Source: JAVBNJ01 sp031551625 (GTDB lineage Bacteria; Bacteroidota; Bacteroidia; Bacteroidales; UBA932). From it: a stretch of DNA of 19,614 bases. Below are positions 8,136-15,078 of this stretch, piece by piece (the first letter of the stretch is position 1; every line of letters starts with the position of its first letter). The stretch covers positions 1 to 19,614 of the forward strand of contig JAVBNJ010000079.1 in assembly GCA_031551625.1 (NCBI GenBank), written 5' to 3'. The notes beneath the pieces are model-generated. The model worked only from the letters and a program-made list of their open reading frames with translations. It was not told the origin of the DNA and did no database searches. Made by a program: the position numbers and the translations under genes.

Positions 8136-9722
8136 ATGGCGGAAAATAGTAGAACAAGCGAAATTCCCGATATCATTTATAAAATGCTGGAAGAGCTTGA
8201 CCCCGATAATACGTTGGAAGAAATAGGTAGCGTGATTCAAGTCAGCGATGGCGTGGCACGTATCTATGGACTAACAAATGCCGAGTCGAACGAATTATTG
8301 GAAGTCGACAACGGTGCGAAAGCGGTAGTCATGAACCTAGAGGAAGACAACGTAGGCGCCGTATTGTTGTGCCCTACCGATATGGTACGCGAAAACGATA
8401 CCGTGAAACGTACCGGACGCATTGCCTCTATCATGGTAGGCGAAGGCCTGCTGGGACGTGTTATCGACCCGCTCGGTGAACCCATTGACGGGCTCGGCCC
8501 CATTACTGGCGAACGCATTGAGTTGCCATTGGAACGTAAAGCTCCCGGCGTCATTTTCCGCCAACCGGTGAACCAACCGATGCAAACAGGCATCAAGGCG
8601 ATTGATGCCATGATACCTATCGGGCGCGGGCAACGCGAGTTGATTATCGGTGACCGCCAAACAGGTAAATCAGCCATTGCCATTGATACCATTATCAACC
8701 AGCGCGCCAGCTACGAAGCCGGCAATCCGCTATTTTGCATCTATGTAGCCATCGGGCAAAAAGCCTCGACGGTTGCAGCCATGGTAGAAACATTACGTGA
8801 GAAAGGCGCGATGGACTACACGGTGGTGATCGCCTCGTCGTCGTCCGCCCCTGCCGCCATGCAATACTTTGCACCCTTTGCAGGAGCCGCCATCGGGGAA
8901 TATTTCCGCGATACGGGACGTCATGCATTGGTCGTATACGACGACCTTTCGAAACAAGCGGTAGCCTACCGCGAAGTTTCGCTGATCCTTCGCCGCCCTT
9001 CGGGACGCGAAGCCTATCCGGGCGACATCTTTTATCTCCACTCGCGACTATTGGAGCGGGCGGCCAAGATTATCAACCAGGACGAGATTGCGGCTCAAAT
9101 GAACGACCTGCCCGAAAGCCTTAAAGGCAAAGTAAAAGGCGGCGGCTCGCTCACCGCCCTGCCGATCATTGAAACACAAGCGGGCGACGTATCCGCCTAT
9201 ATTCCGACAAATGTTATTTCCATTACCGATGGACAGATTTTCCTTGACACCGATTTATTTAACCAAGGAAACCGCCCTGCTATTAACGTAGGCATCTCGG
9301 TATCGCGCGTGGGTGGTAACGCCCAGGTGAAAGCGATGAAAAAAGTGGCGGGTACATTGAAAATGGATTTGGCACAGTACCGCGAACTCGAAGCTTTTAC
9401 ACGCTTTGGCGGCGACATGGATGCTGTTACGGCGCAAGTGATCGACCGCGGACGGAAAAACACACGGCTGCTGATCCAATCGCAATACCAGACATTGCCC
9501 GTAGGCGAACAAATTGCTATCCTTTATTGCGGCACCTCCGGATTGCTCAGAAATATTCCGGTGGAAAAAGTAATAGACTTTGAAACCAAATTTTTAGAAC
9601 AACTACGCCTGACTTATAAAGACAGCATACTGGACCCGCTCAACAAAGGGATAATCAATAGCGAAATAGAAGCGCTGCTTAAAGAAGCCGTCGCTTCTGT
9701 TGAACAACAATATAAAAGTTAA
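8136..9722 (+). CDS. atpA: F1Fo ATP synthase subunit alpha
   Basis: Non-catalytic nucleotide-binding subunit of the alpha3beta3 head. 528 residues. Seen in order: N-terminal delta-binding helix region (MAENSRTSEIPDIIYKML), beta-barrel with EIGSVIQVSDGVARIYGL, Walker A GDRQTGKS at 172-179, Walker B ALVVYDDLSKQAVAYRE, and the arginine finger in GISVSRVGGNAQ at R391 (E. coli R376) that completes the catalytic site on beta. The C-terminal helical domain ends with EALLKEAVASVEQQYKS. About 15 residues longer than E. coli alpha, mainly at the N-terminus. Unlike the rest of the operon, it is separated from the next gene, atpG, by 168 bases holding a palindromic repeat. Confidence 0.99.
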   Translation: MAENSRTSEIPDIIYKMLEELDPDNTLEEIGSVIQVSDGVARIYGLTNAESNELLEVDNGAKAVVMNLEEDNVGAVLLCPTDMVRENDTVKRTGRIASIMVGEGLLGRVIDPLGEPIDGLGPITGERIELPLERKAPGVIFRQPVNQPMQTGIKAIDAMIPIGRGQRELIIGDRQTGKSAIAIDTIINQRASYEAGNPLFCIYVAIGQKASTVAAMVETLREKGAMDYTVVIASSSSAPAAMQYFAPFAGAAIGEYFRDTGRHALVVYDDLSKQAVAYREVSLILRRPSGREAYPGDIFYLHSRLLERAAKIINQDEIAAQMNDLPESLKGKVKGGGSLTALPIIETQAGDVSAYIPTNVISITDGQIFLDTDLFNQGNRPAINVGISVSRVGGNAQVKAMKKVAGTLKMDLAQYRELEAFTRFGGDMDAVTAQVIDRGRKNTRLLIQSQYQTLPVGEQIAILYCGTSGLLRNIPVEKVIDFETKFLEQLRLTYKDSILDPLNKGIINSEIEALLKEAVASVEQQYKS

Positions 9723-9733
9723 CTATAAATACA

Positions 9734-9876
9734 TTTAGCCACGAATTACACGAATGGACACAAATTATAAGATACATTAAGAGTAACTAAGAAATTACAC
9801 TAATTTTATTCGTGTAATTTTATGCAGTGTCTCAATGGGCATCTCTTAGTGTTAATTCGTGTAATTCGTGGCTAAA
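9734..9876. repeat. Palindromic intergenic element, copy 2 (between atpA and atpG)
   Basis: A perfect 22-bp terminal inverted repeat: 9734-9755 (contains GCCACGAATTACACGAAT) pairs with 9855-9876 (contains ATTCGTGTAATTCGTGGC). Inside are a second pair, AAATTACAC (9792-9800) with GTGTAATTT (9812-9820), and CTAAGA (9787-9792) with TCTTAG (9844-9849). Length 143 bp. Shares arms and nested layout with the element at 1921-2085. The right arm ends 14 bases before the atpG start codon, so the atpG ribosome-binding region adjoins it. No protein is encoded. Confidence 0.85.
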
Positions 9877-9890
9877 ACAAAGTATAGACT

Positions 9891-10739
9891 ATGGCTTCGT
9901 TAAAAGAAGTAAAAACACGCATTGCTTCGGTAGAGAGCACCCGGAAGATAACCACTGCCCGGCAAATGATATCGTCGGCGCACCTTGTCCGCACACAAAG
10001 CGTATTGGAGTCGGCAAGAAAATACTACCAGGCTCTGCAAGCTGTAATGAACATACTGGACGACCCCGAAACACCTTGCCGTTCGGGCTTAACTACCGTA
10101 AACGAAAAAGGCGCTGTCGCTGTTATCATGGTTGCATCAAACAGCGGCATGTGCGGCTCGTTCAACTCCCGAATGTTAAAAGAGTGGAGTGCCATCGAAA
10201 AGGAATATGCCGGACAGCAACTCCTCTTCTACCCCATCGGAAAAAAAATCCGCGAGGGGCTGATCAAAGCAGGTCGTGTCACTCAAAAAGACTACAACCA
10301 TTTATCCAATAGCCTTTCAATGGCAGATAGCGCACCCTTATTAGCCGATCTTATTTTGCGTTACCGCAAGGGGGAATTGAAAGAAGTAGTACTTATTTAT
10401 TACCATTACAAGAATCGAGTGGTGCAACAAATTACGCGCACCAAGCTATTACCCTACCTATTTACCAATACGACACCGCCACAGTCTGCAAGTTATATTT
10501 TTGAACCTTCGTGCACCACTTTGCACGAAGAAATTATTCCGCAATTACTGCAAGCAAAATTGTTTGCCGCCTTAGTCGAAACACAAACATCGGAACACTC
10601 GGCACGTATGCTGGCCATGCAGCTGGCAAGCGACAACGCTTCCGACCTGCTCGACGAATTGCGATTAACATATAACAAACTTCTCCAGCAAAACATGACC
10701 ACCGAATTATTGGATATTATCGGCGGTTCGTTTGCGTAA
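9891..10739 (+). CDS. atpG: F1Fo ATP synthase subunit gamma
   Basis: Central rotor shaft of F1. 282 residues, close to the family norm. The N-terminal helix MASLKEVKTRIASVESTRKI followed by TTARQMISSAHL is characteristic, and the C-terminal helix carries ARMLAMQLASDNASDLLDEL and ends TTELLDIIGGSFA, matching the conserved gamma end. The middle Rossmann-like domain has VAVIMVASNSGMCGSFNSRM, with Cys in the usual LCGGFN position. Start at ATG 9891 gives the canonical first helix. Last gene of the operon; a repeat element lies between it and atpA, and a weak hairpin lies 31 bases after its stop. Confidence 0.97.
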   Translation: MASLKEVKTRIASVESTRKITTARQMISSAHLVRTQSVLESARKYYQALQAVMNILDDPETPCRSGLTTVNEKGAVAVIMVASNSGMCGSFNSRMLKEWSAIEKEYAGQQLLFYPIGKKIREGLIKAGRVTQKDYNHLSNSLSMADSAPLLADLILRYRKGELKEVVLIYYHYKNRVVQQITRTKLLPYLFTNTTPPQSASYIFEPSCTTLHEEIIPQLLQAKLFAALVETQTSEHSARMLAMQLASDNASDLLDELRLTYNKLLQQNMTTELLDIIGGSFA

Positions 10740-10770
10740 AAACACGAAATCATAAAGACGTATAGCAAGC

Positions 10771-10800
10771 AGATTTGACAAATTTGCCAAATCTACTTTT
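10771..10800 (+). terminator. Possible weak terminator after atpG
   Basis: AGATTTG (10771-10777) can pair with CAAATCT (10788-10794) around a ten-base loop, followed by ACTTTTACTT. The stem is short and AT-rich and the T run is broken, so this is a weak candidate. It is placed correctly for the end of the atp operon and may slightly overlap the end of the convergent gene. Confidence 0.35.
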
Positions 10801-11989
10801 ACTTACTGCGTACACAGCGGTAGCCAGCATAGCCACACGTACTATCAGAGGAGCCAAAAGGAGAACAACTAGTACAAGATACTACAGAATCACAACTTCC
10901 AGAATAACAGCCATGATAGCCACACGCATAAGGATCTGATGTAATATACCAATAACGGCTAAAAGAAGCATTTGGGGCAAGGCGCGACCAACCGCAACTC
11001 AATTCTGCCCTGGTTGGCATTCGCCAACCAGTTCCAAACATTGTAGCGCAAGCATTATTTGCAATAGATAAGGAACCGTATGTATTGTTGGGTAAATCGC
11101 GGCAAGCGTACAAAACGGTACAATCATTATAAACGGTATTCGCCTTGCTCGTTCGTACAGCCGATGTAGCCGTGCAGCCCACACTGTTTTTCACACTAAC
11201 AGAATATGTATTCGCAGCCGCATCATTTAATCGCCCTGTTGTGTAAGTTCTGGTCGTTGTATTGACAGCCGGATAATTTTGGATATTCCAAGTATACGTC
11301 ATGGCTGTTGTTGTTCCGCCACTGGCTGTAGCCGTAAGGTTCATAATTTCGCCGGAACAAACAATGGACTCCGATGCGGCAATATTTATACCCAATGCAG
11401 GCGGAACTATCCCCGGGCGACCGGTAGCATCTGTTAACGAAAGAATGCAGGCACTATTATAAGTCTTGTTATTACTGGTTAAAGAGCCGTTAATCAAAAA
11501 AGGAGGAGTTCCCCGCAGCGTGTAGTTATTACCGTTATATGCTGCATTCGGCGGATAATCGGTAGCAAAAGCACACCAGTCGTACTTTGCAGGTATACTG
11601 CTTAATGTAAGTGTTACGGTTTGCGTCGTGTTGTTAGCTCCATAAATCCATACTCCTTTGCTGTTGCCGGAATTTACCACAGTGCCGGCAGAAGCGGCAC
11701 TAATGGTAGCCCGGTTCCAGGTAGTGCTTTTTACGCCATTAGTTACGGTTCGGTAATCGACAAATACCCATGCGGTATTCCGGTGGGAAGATGCATCGCC
11801 GCCACACCCGGTCCATGTAATGGCAACCGTTACTTTTTTATTTTTATAGTCGGTTTTAACTTGTTTTACTGCTATACAGCTTGCCGCGAAACCGCCAGGT
11901 GCAATACACAAGGCCAATAATAAAAAGTAGATTTTTTTCGCTACGCTGAGCTCACAACAGTGTTTAGTTTTCAATAGTGTTTGGTTCAT
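10799..11989 (-). CDS. Secreted cysteine-rich protein, possible Ig/PKD-like domain, DUF1566/FISUMP-like C-terminus
   Basis: Function unknown. 396 residues with a signal peptide (basic residues 18-19, hydrophobic 20-35, cut near FAA-SC at 37). Residues about 38-170 form an unrecognised beta-rich, Thr/Asn-rich domain with paired cysteines (C38, C62, C139). Residues about 195-280 resemble an Ig/PKD-like fold (CSGEIMNLTATASGGTT, YTWNI, NTYSVSVKNSVGC). Residues 290-396 resemble the end of DUF1566/FISUMP surface modules: CATMFGTGWRMPTRAEL, then RYWYITSDPYA, and the closing YRCVRSK. The last 65 residues hold eight cysteines, unusually many. Such modules occur in surface or secreted Bacteroidetes and Fibrobacter proteins, so a cell-surface role is inferred. 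No sorting signal or catalytic motif is visible. It faces atpG convergently. I found no clear promoter upstream. Confidence 0.85.
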   Translation of the reverse strand: MNQTLLKTKHCCELSVAKKIYFLLLALCIAPGGFAASCIAVKQVKTDYKNKKVTVAITWTGCGGDASSHRNTAWVFVDYRTVTNGVKSTTWNRATISAASAGTVVNSGNSKGVWIYGANNTTQTVTLTLSSIPAKYDWCAFATDYPPNAAYNGNNYTLRGTPPFLINGSLTSNNKTYNSACILSLTDATGRPGIVPPALGINIAASESIVCSGEIMNLTATASGGTTTAMTYTWNIQNYPAVNTTTRTYTTGRLNDAAANTYSVSVKNSVGCTATSAVRTSKANTVYNDCTVLYACRDLPNNTYGSLSIANNACATMFGTGWRMPTRAELSCGWSRLAPNASFSRYWYITSDPYACGYHGCYSGSCDSVVSCTSCSPFGSSDSTCGYAGYRCVRSK

Positions 11990-12037
11990 AATTATTAAAT
12001 TTTTAGTTAATAAACTAATTTTATAGTGTTAAACGTT

Positions 12038-12124
12038 GTAGCTTGGGGTTGTTCTCCAATCTGTGACATCTGCTTTTAATCTGTCACATCTGTGGTTCAA
12101 ACAAACACAACAACCCCTTGCTAC
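12038..12124. repeat. Inverted repeat enclosing a 20-bp-period direct repeat
   Basis: GTAGCTTGGGGTTGTT (12038-12053) pairs with AACAACCCCTTGCTAC (12109-12124), 14 of 16 positions. Between them AATCTGTGACATCTG (12058-12072) is repeated as AATCTGTCACATCTG (12078-12092), 14 of 15 identical at a 20-base period. A related stretch, GTGTTAATCTATGTC, follows at 12160-12174. The inner motif read on the minus strand (CCACAGATGTGACAGATT) resembles in style, though not in sequence, the CCACGAATTACACGAAT arms elsewhere in the window. Confidence 0.7.
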
Positions 12125-12209
12125 GATTTACTAGTCGTTGCCTTTTCCGTTCCAATTTGTGTTAATCTATGTCAAGAGAGCAAAAAGAAACGTGGATTAT
12201 ATTTACCTG

Positions 12210-12307
12210 TATAGAGGTCGACGAAAACCCACATAATAATAAACACAACCCACGCAAGTGGTATTTGTTTATATTTTATTATGTTTCAGAAATTTCGTCG
12301 TTTCTAT
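12210..12307. repeat. Long imperfect inverted repeat
   Basis: The left side (12210-12245) and the right side (about 12266-12307, read in reverse complement) share in order TATAGA, CGACGAAA, ACATAATAA and TAAACA, separated by small loops, about 29 paired bases. A transcript could fold into a stem of roughly 100 nucleotides. It could be a decayed miniature mobile element or a structured RNA; nothing decides between them here. Confidence 0.55.
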
Positions 12308-12390
12308 ACAAAAATAAGAACCAACTTAAAAGAACGTTGTTTATACTGCAAATCTAAATGTTTATTTTTATATACACAAATAAATTTACA

Positions 12391-12433
12391 AAAATCGCCC
12401 CCAAATATGTCTAGCACATTTGGGGGCGATTTT
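12391..12433 (-). terminator. Bidirectional Rho-independent terminator after the lipoprotein gene
   Basis: AAAATCGCCCCCAAAT (12391-12406) pairs perfectly with ATTTGGGGGCGATTTT (12418-12433), a 16-bp stem with a GC core and an 11-base loop. A/T flanks give T tracts in both directions. It lies 19 bases beyond the minus-strand stop at 12453, so it ends the lipoprotein transcript, and it could also stop any plus-strand transcript entering from the left. Confidence 0.85.
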
Positions 12434-12452
12434 AATTATTCGTAATTGCTAA

Positions 12453-14114
12453 TTACAGCGAACTTTTCACTTTAGCAAATTCAATATCTTTAGCAGCGCG
12501 TGCTTTCAACGTAGCATCATTGTAAGCAGTTTTGATTTCGCTCGACACTTGCGAAGCGTTACCGTTGCGGGCAGCAATTACAGCGCGCAGGTAAGCAGCT
12601 TTCGGAGTATTCAAGTTTTTCAAGATATTAGTAGCTTTTGTATAGTCTTTTACCAATACGTTAGCCAACGCTTCGTTGAAAGTATTGGTACCAGCCAGCT
12701 TACTAACCGCATCGGGGTAAGTGCCTTTCAAAATAGAAATGGCGCCTTGGTTTTCTTTTGATTGAGCCGACGATGATTTAGCAAACAATGCGCTGGCATC
12801 GTCCGTACGGCCTTCGCGCAAAGCGATAACCGCATTGTTGTTGTTCACGATATCGTTAGTAGCCGTAACTTTAGCCATGGCAGCTTTAGCTTCGGCCAGC
12901 TTGCCCTGGTTCAAATTGATGTAAGCAATGTTGTTGTAAGCACGCCAGTCGTTGTATTTTTCAGCAGCTTTGTTCAACACTTTCAATTTAGTTGCATCGT
13001 CTTGTACCAATGTAGCAGCATACAACAACGCCTCTACGTCCAATGCTTCCATATTATTTTGGCTTACCATGTTCGTCAGTTCCTGGTCGCTGTAGTTAGC
13101 TACTTCCACAGTAGCCACCAATTTCGAGCGGCGCAATTCCGGCAACACTTTGTCAGCCAAAACTTGGTATACTTTCGACATGTTTTTGATTTCGCGGTCG
13201 CGAACTACAGGATCGCTATACATAGAAAGTACACGCAAAACCAATTCTTTGTCTTGAATATTCGATGACGAAACCATTTGTTGGAAACCGTCCCAGTCTT
13301 CACCTTTCGATGTAATGTTAACCGGGCCTTTAGTTTTCACTTTTTTCGTAGCTTGGTCCAAAGCAGCTTTCGCTGTTTTACCACGGTCAGCCGAAAGTTT
13401 AGTATTCAAATCAACCGGTCCATCGGGCGACGCATACGATACGATATCTGTACCTGTAGCTTTTTTCTTGGCATCTTTATCTACATCAGCCAGGAATTGC
13501 TCCAAGGCTTTGATGTCTTCTTTAGTCAATTGTTGCGAGCGAACTTGCGAGCTATTGATAAGGTAGTTGATTTGAGCTTCTTTGGTTTGCGTGTACGATT
13601 TTTTGTATGCATCGGCAGCCAAAGCAGCAGCGCCTTGCATTTCTACCAATTTATAGGTAATAATCGTACCATCGGCTACTTTGTAGGGCACAGGGAAGTC
13701 AACCGATTTTCCTTTGTAGTGCAGTTTAGCGCGCAGTTCGAGATGCGCTACTTGCATACCATCTTTGTACTTGAATTGCACAGCTTGCGTAAAATTACCA
13801 CCTGTTTGTGGTATTACTTGATAGTTGTCACTCACGCTTTCGCCTTGCAACCATTTCGAGGGGCCTACTTCTTCGCCACCTTCGTACACCAATACAGGGA
13901 TAATTTCCAATACGCCTTTCGGGTGGAAATATTTTTCAGGGAAAGTCAACGAATAACGTGCATCAATATTGTCGGCCACGCATTCCAGCACTTCCGGTTC
14001 ACATTTAGGTTGAACCTGGTTGGCTGCATCTACCATTTTTTGAGGGCTCGAGCAGGCCGACATCAACAGACCTACTACGGCTACCGTCATTAAACTAAGT
14101 AAACTTCTTTTCAT
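12453..14114 (-). CDS. Lipoprotein with OmpA-like segment and TPR-like helices
   Basis: 553 residues. The N-terminus is a lipoprotein signal: MKRSLLS, a hydrophobic core, and a lipobox MSAC with the lipidated Cys at 21. Residues about 45-155 form a beta-rich domain (EKYFHPKGVLEIIPVLVYEG, then HLELRAKLHYKGK). Residues about 195-270 resemble an OmpA-like peptidoglycan-binding domain: IVSYASPDGPVDLNTKLSADRGKTAKAAL fits the usual G-x-ASPEG...N..LS..RA pattern, with D231 and R244 near the expected ligand positions, but the domain is divergent. Residues 355-550 are alanine-rich helical pairs like TPRs (AYNNIAYINLNQGKLAEAKAAM and following). It has its own promoter and terminator and a large protein, suggesting steady expression. 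Role inferred: envelope scaffold tethering outer membrane to peptidoglycan. PorE-like proteins have similar modules in a different order. Confidence 0.88.
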   Translation of the reverse strand: MKRSLLSLMTVAVVGLLMSACSSPQKMVDAANQVQPKCEPEVLECVADNIDARYSLTFPEKYFHPKGVLEIIPVLVYEGGEEVGPSKWLQGESVSDNYQVIPQTGGNFTQAVQFKYKDGMQVAHLELRAKLHYKGKSVDFPVPYKVADGTIITYKLVEMQGAAALAADAYKKSYTQTKEAQINYLINSSQVRSQQLTKEDIKALEQFLADVDKDAKKKATGTDIVSYASPDGPVDLNTKLSADRGKTAKAALDQATKKVKTKGPVNITSKGEDWDGFQQMVSSSNIQDKELVLRVLSMYSDPVVRDREIKNMSKVYQVLADKVLPELRRSKLVATVEVANYSDQELTNMVSQNNMEALDVEALLYAATLVQDDATKLKVLNKAAEKYNDWRAYNNIAYINLNQGKLAEAKAAMAKVTATNDIVNNNNAVIALREGRTDDASALFAKSSSAQSKENQGAISILKGTYPDAVSKLAGTNTFNEALANVLVKDYTKATNILKNLNTPKAAYLRAVIAARNGNASQVSSEIKTAYNDATLKARAAKDIEFAKVKSSL

Positions 14115-14166
14115 AGTTCTTTGTTTTTTATAATTTTAAATAATTTAGTTAACACAATATCACGGG

Positions 14167-14196
14167 CAAAGGTACATATTTTTTCTGAAATACAAT
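14167..14196 (-). promoter_or_regulatory. Bacteroidetes-type promoter for the lipoprotein gene
   Basis: On the minus strand a -7 box TACCTTTG (14174 to 14167) matches TAnnTTTG, with ATTG (14196 to 14193) 18 bases upstream as a -33 element. It leaves a leader of about 45 A/T-rich bases before the ATG at 14114. Confidence 0.7.
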
Positions 14197-14217
14197 AAAA
14201 TTTTTCGCCAAAATATC

Positions 14218-14967
14218 TTAAAGAAGTCCCGCTACCCGCAACCTGTCCAAATCTTCTGGTGCATCAATAGCATGCGTTGCATAGTCGGTAAGCGCTACTT
14301 TGATACGGAATCCATTTTCGAGCCAGCGTAATTGCTCAAGGCTTTCGGCTTGCTCAAGCATCGAAGGCTGCAGGCGCGCCAATTGCAAAAGCACCGGCGT
14401 GCGGTAGGCATATAACCCGATGTGCTTGTAAAAAGGATGCTTGCCTGTCCACTCCCCTTGCGGCACATTGCGTACAAAAGGAATGGCCGAGCGACTGAAG
14501 TATAATGCCTCGCTGTCATTGTTGAGCACTACTTTCGGGGTGTTGGGGTTAAAAATATCTTCGCCTTCGGCAAATGGTTTCACCAATGTGGCTATTTGTG
14601 TGTCGTCGTCGTAGAAGCAGGCCACGAGCTGCTGTAACTGTCCGGGTGCAACAAACGGTTCATCTCCCTGCACGTTGACCACCACATCGAATTTCACCCC
14701 ACGGTCGAGCTGAATTTTCGCCACCGCTTCGGCACAGCGGTCGGTGCCGCTGGCATGCGCCGCCGAGGTCATAATTACATTGCCTTCGAAAGCCTCTACA
14801 GCCTGCACAATGCGCTCGTCGTCGGTAGCCACATACACCACGGGAAACACTTGTCGCGCTTGCTCGTACACACGTTGAATCATCGGCTTGCCGCCAATGT
14901 CTACCAACGGTTTGCCGGGGAAGCGTGTCGACGCATACCGCGCCGGAATTATACCGATTGTTTGCAT
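14218..14967 (-). CDS. kdsB: 3-deoxy-manno-octulosonate cytidylyltransferase (CMP-KDO synthetase)
   Basis: Cytoplasmic enzyme that activates KDO with CTP to CMP-KDO plus pyrophosphate, the donor for the inner core of LPS. 249 residues from ATG 14967, matching the family (E. coli 248). A longer frame to 15036 is rejected because it would translate through the promoter and the infB terminator. Seen: nucleotide-binding N-terminus IGIIPARYASTRFPGKPL with R10, R15 and K19, YVATDDERI, ASGTDRCAEA (73-82), NVQGDEPF with the metal-binding D102, and AIPFVRN. The closing part is LEQLRWLENGFRIKVALTD. Neighbours are unrelated, and it has its own promoter; no clear terminator was seen between it and the lipoprotein promoter. 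Confidence 0.97.
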   Translation of the reverse strand: MQTIGIIPARYASTRFPGKPLVDIGGKPMIQRVYEQARQVFPVVYVATDDERIVQAVEAFEGNVIMTSAAHASGTDRCAEAVAKIQLDRGVKFDVVVNVQGDEPFVAPGQLQQLVACFYDDDTQIATLVKPFAEGEDIFNPNTPKVVLNNDSEALYFSRSAIPFVRNVPQGEWTGKHPFYKHIGLYAYRTPVLLQLARLQPSMLEQAESLEQLRWLENGFRIKVALTDYATHAIDAPEDLDRLRVAGLL

Positions 14968-14987
14968 ATTGTTTCTGTTTTGGGATT

Positions 14988-15016
14988 CAAAGATACGCAA
15001 AATTTGGAAAAACAAA
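14988..15016 (-). promoter_or_regulatory. Bacteroidetes-type promoter for kdsB
   Basis: Minus-strand -7 box TATCTTTG (14995 to 14988) and -33 TTTG (15016 to 15013), 17 bases apart. The start codon is 20 bases downstream, so the leader is short. The -33 box coincides with the T tract of the infB terminator. Confidence 0.75.
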
Positions 15017-15049
15017 CCGCCCTCGTTGTTTCTCACAACGAGGGCGGTT
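15008..15049 (-). terminator. Rho-independent terminator of the rimP-nusA-infB operon
   Basis: 15015-15029 (AACCGCCCTCGTTGT) pairs perfectly with 15035-15049 (ACAACGAGGGCGGTT), a 15-bp GC-rich stem with a five-base loop. On the minus strand it is followed by TTTGTTTTT. It lies 29 bases beyond the infB stop. The plus side has no T run, so it acts on minus-strand transcripts. Confidence 0.92.
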
Positions 15050-15078
15050 AACTTGAATCCTTAAACTTTAAACTAAAG

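Larger units (their letters stand above)
11990..12452. other. Intergenic region without a credible gene
   Basis: About 460 AT-rich bases. A 62-codon frame at 12169-12357 (+) lies across an imperfect inverted repeat, has low-complexity composition and no recognisable domain, so I do not call it. What the stretch does hold is one inverted repeat enclosing a tandem direct repeat (12038-12124), a long imperfect inverted repeat (12210-12307) and a strong hairpin terminator (12391-12433). It is the leader side of the cysteine-rich gene and the tail side of the lipoprotein gene. Confidence 0.7.

Noticed and set aside
9827..10312. 161-codon plus-strand frame across the repeat and the start of atpG
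   Set aside because: It is a frame-shadow of atpG; its N-terminal part is translated repeat arm, and the rest resembles no protein.
12169..12357. 62-codon plus-strand frame in the gene-free region
   Set aside because: It runs through the long imperfect inverted repeat, is rich in Asn, Lys, Phe and Tyr as expected of AT-rich noncoding DNA, and shows no domain or promoter.
13278..14093. 271-codon plus-strand frame opposite the lipoprotein gene
   Set aside because: Antisense shadow rich in Phe, Arg and His with no recognisable domain; the minus-strand gene has a lipobox, promoter and terminator.
14968..15036. Longer kdsB with 23 extra N-terminal residues
   Set aside because: The extension is encoded by the kdsB promoter and half of the infB terminator; the internal ATG gives the canonical start of the enzyme.
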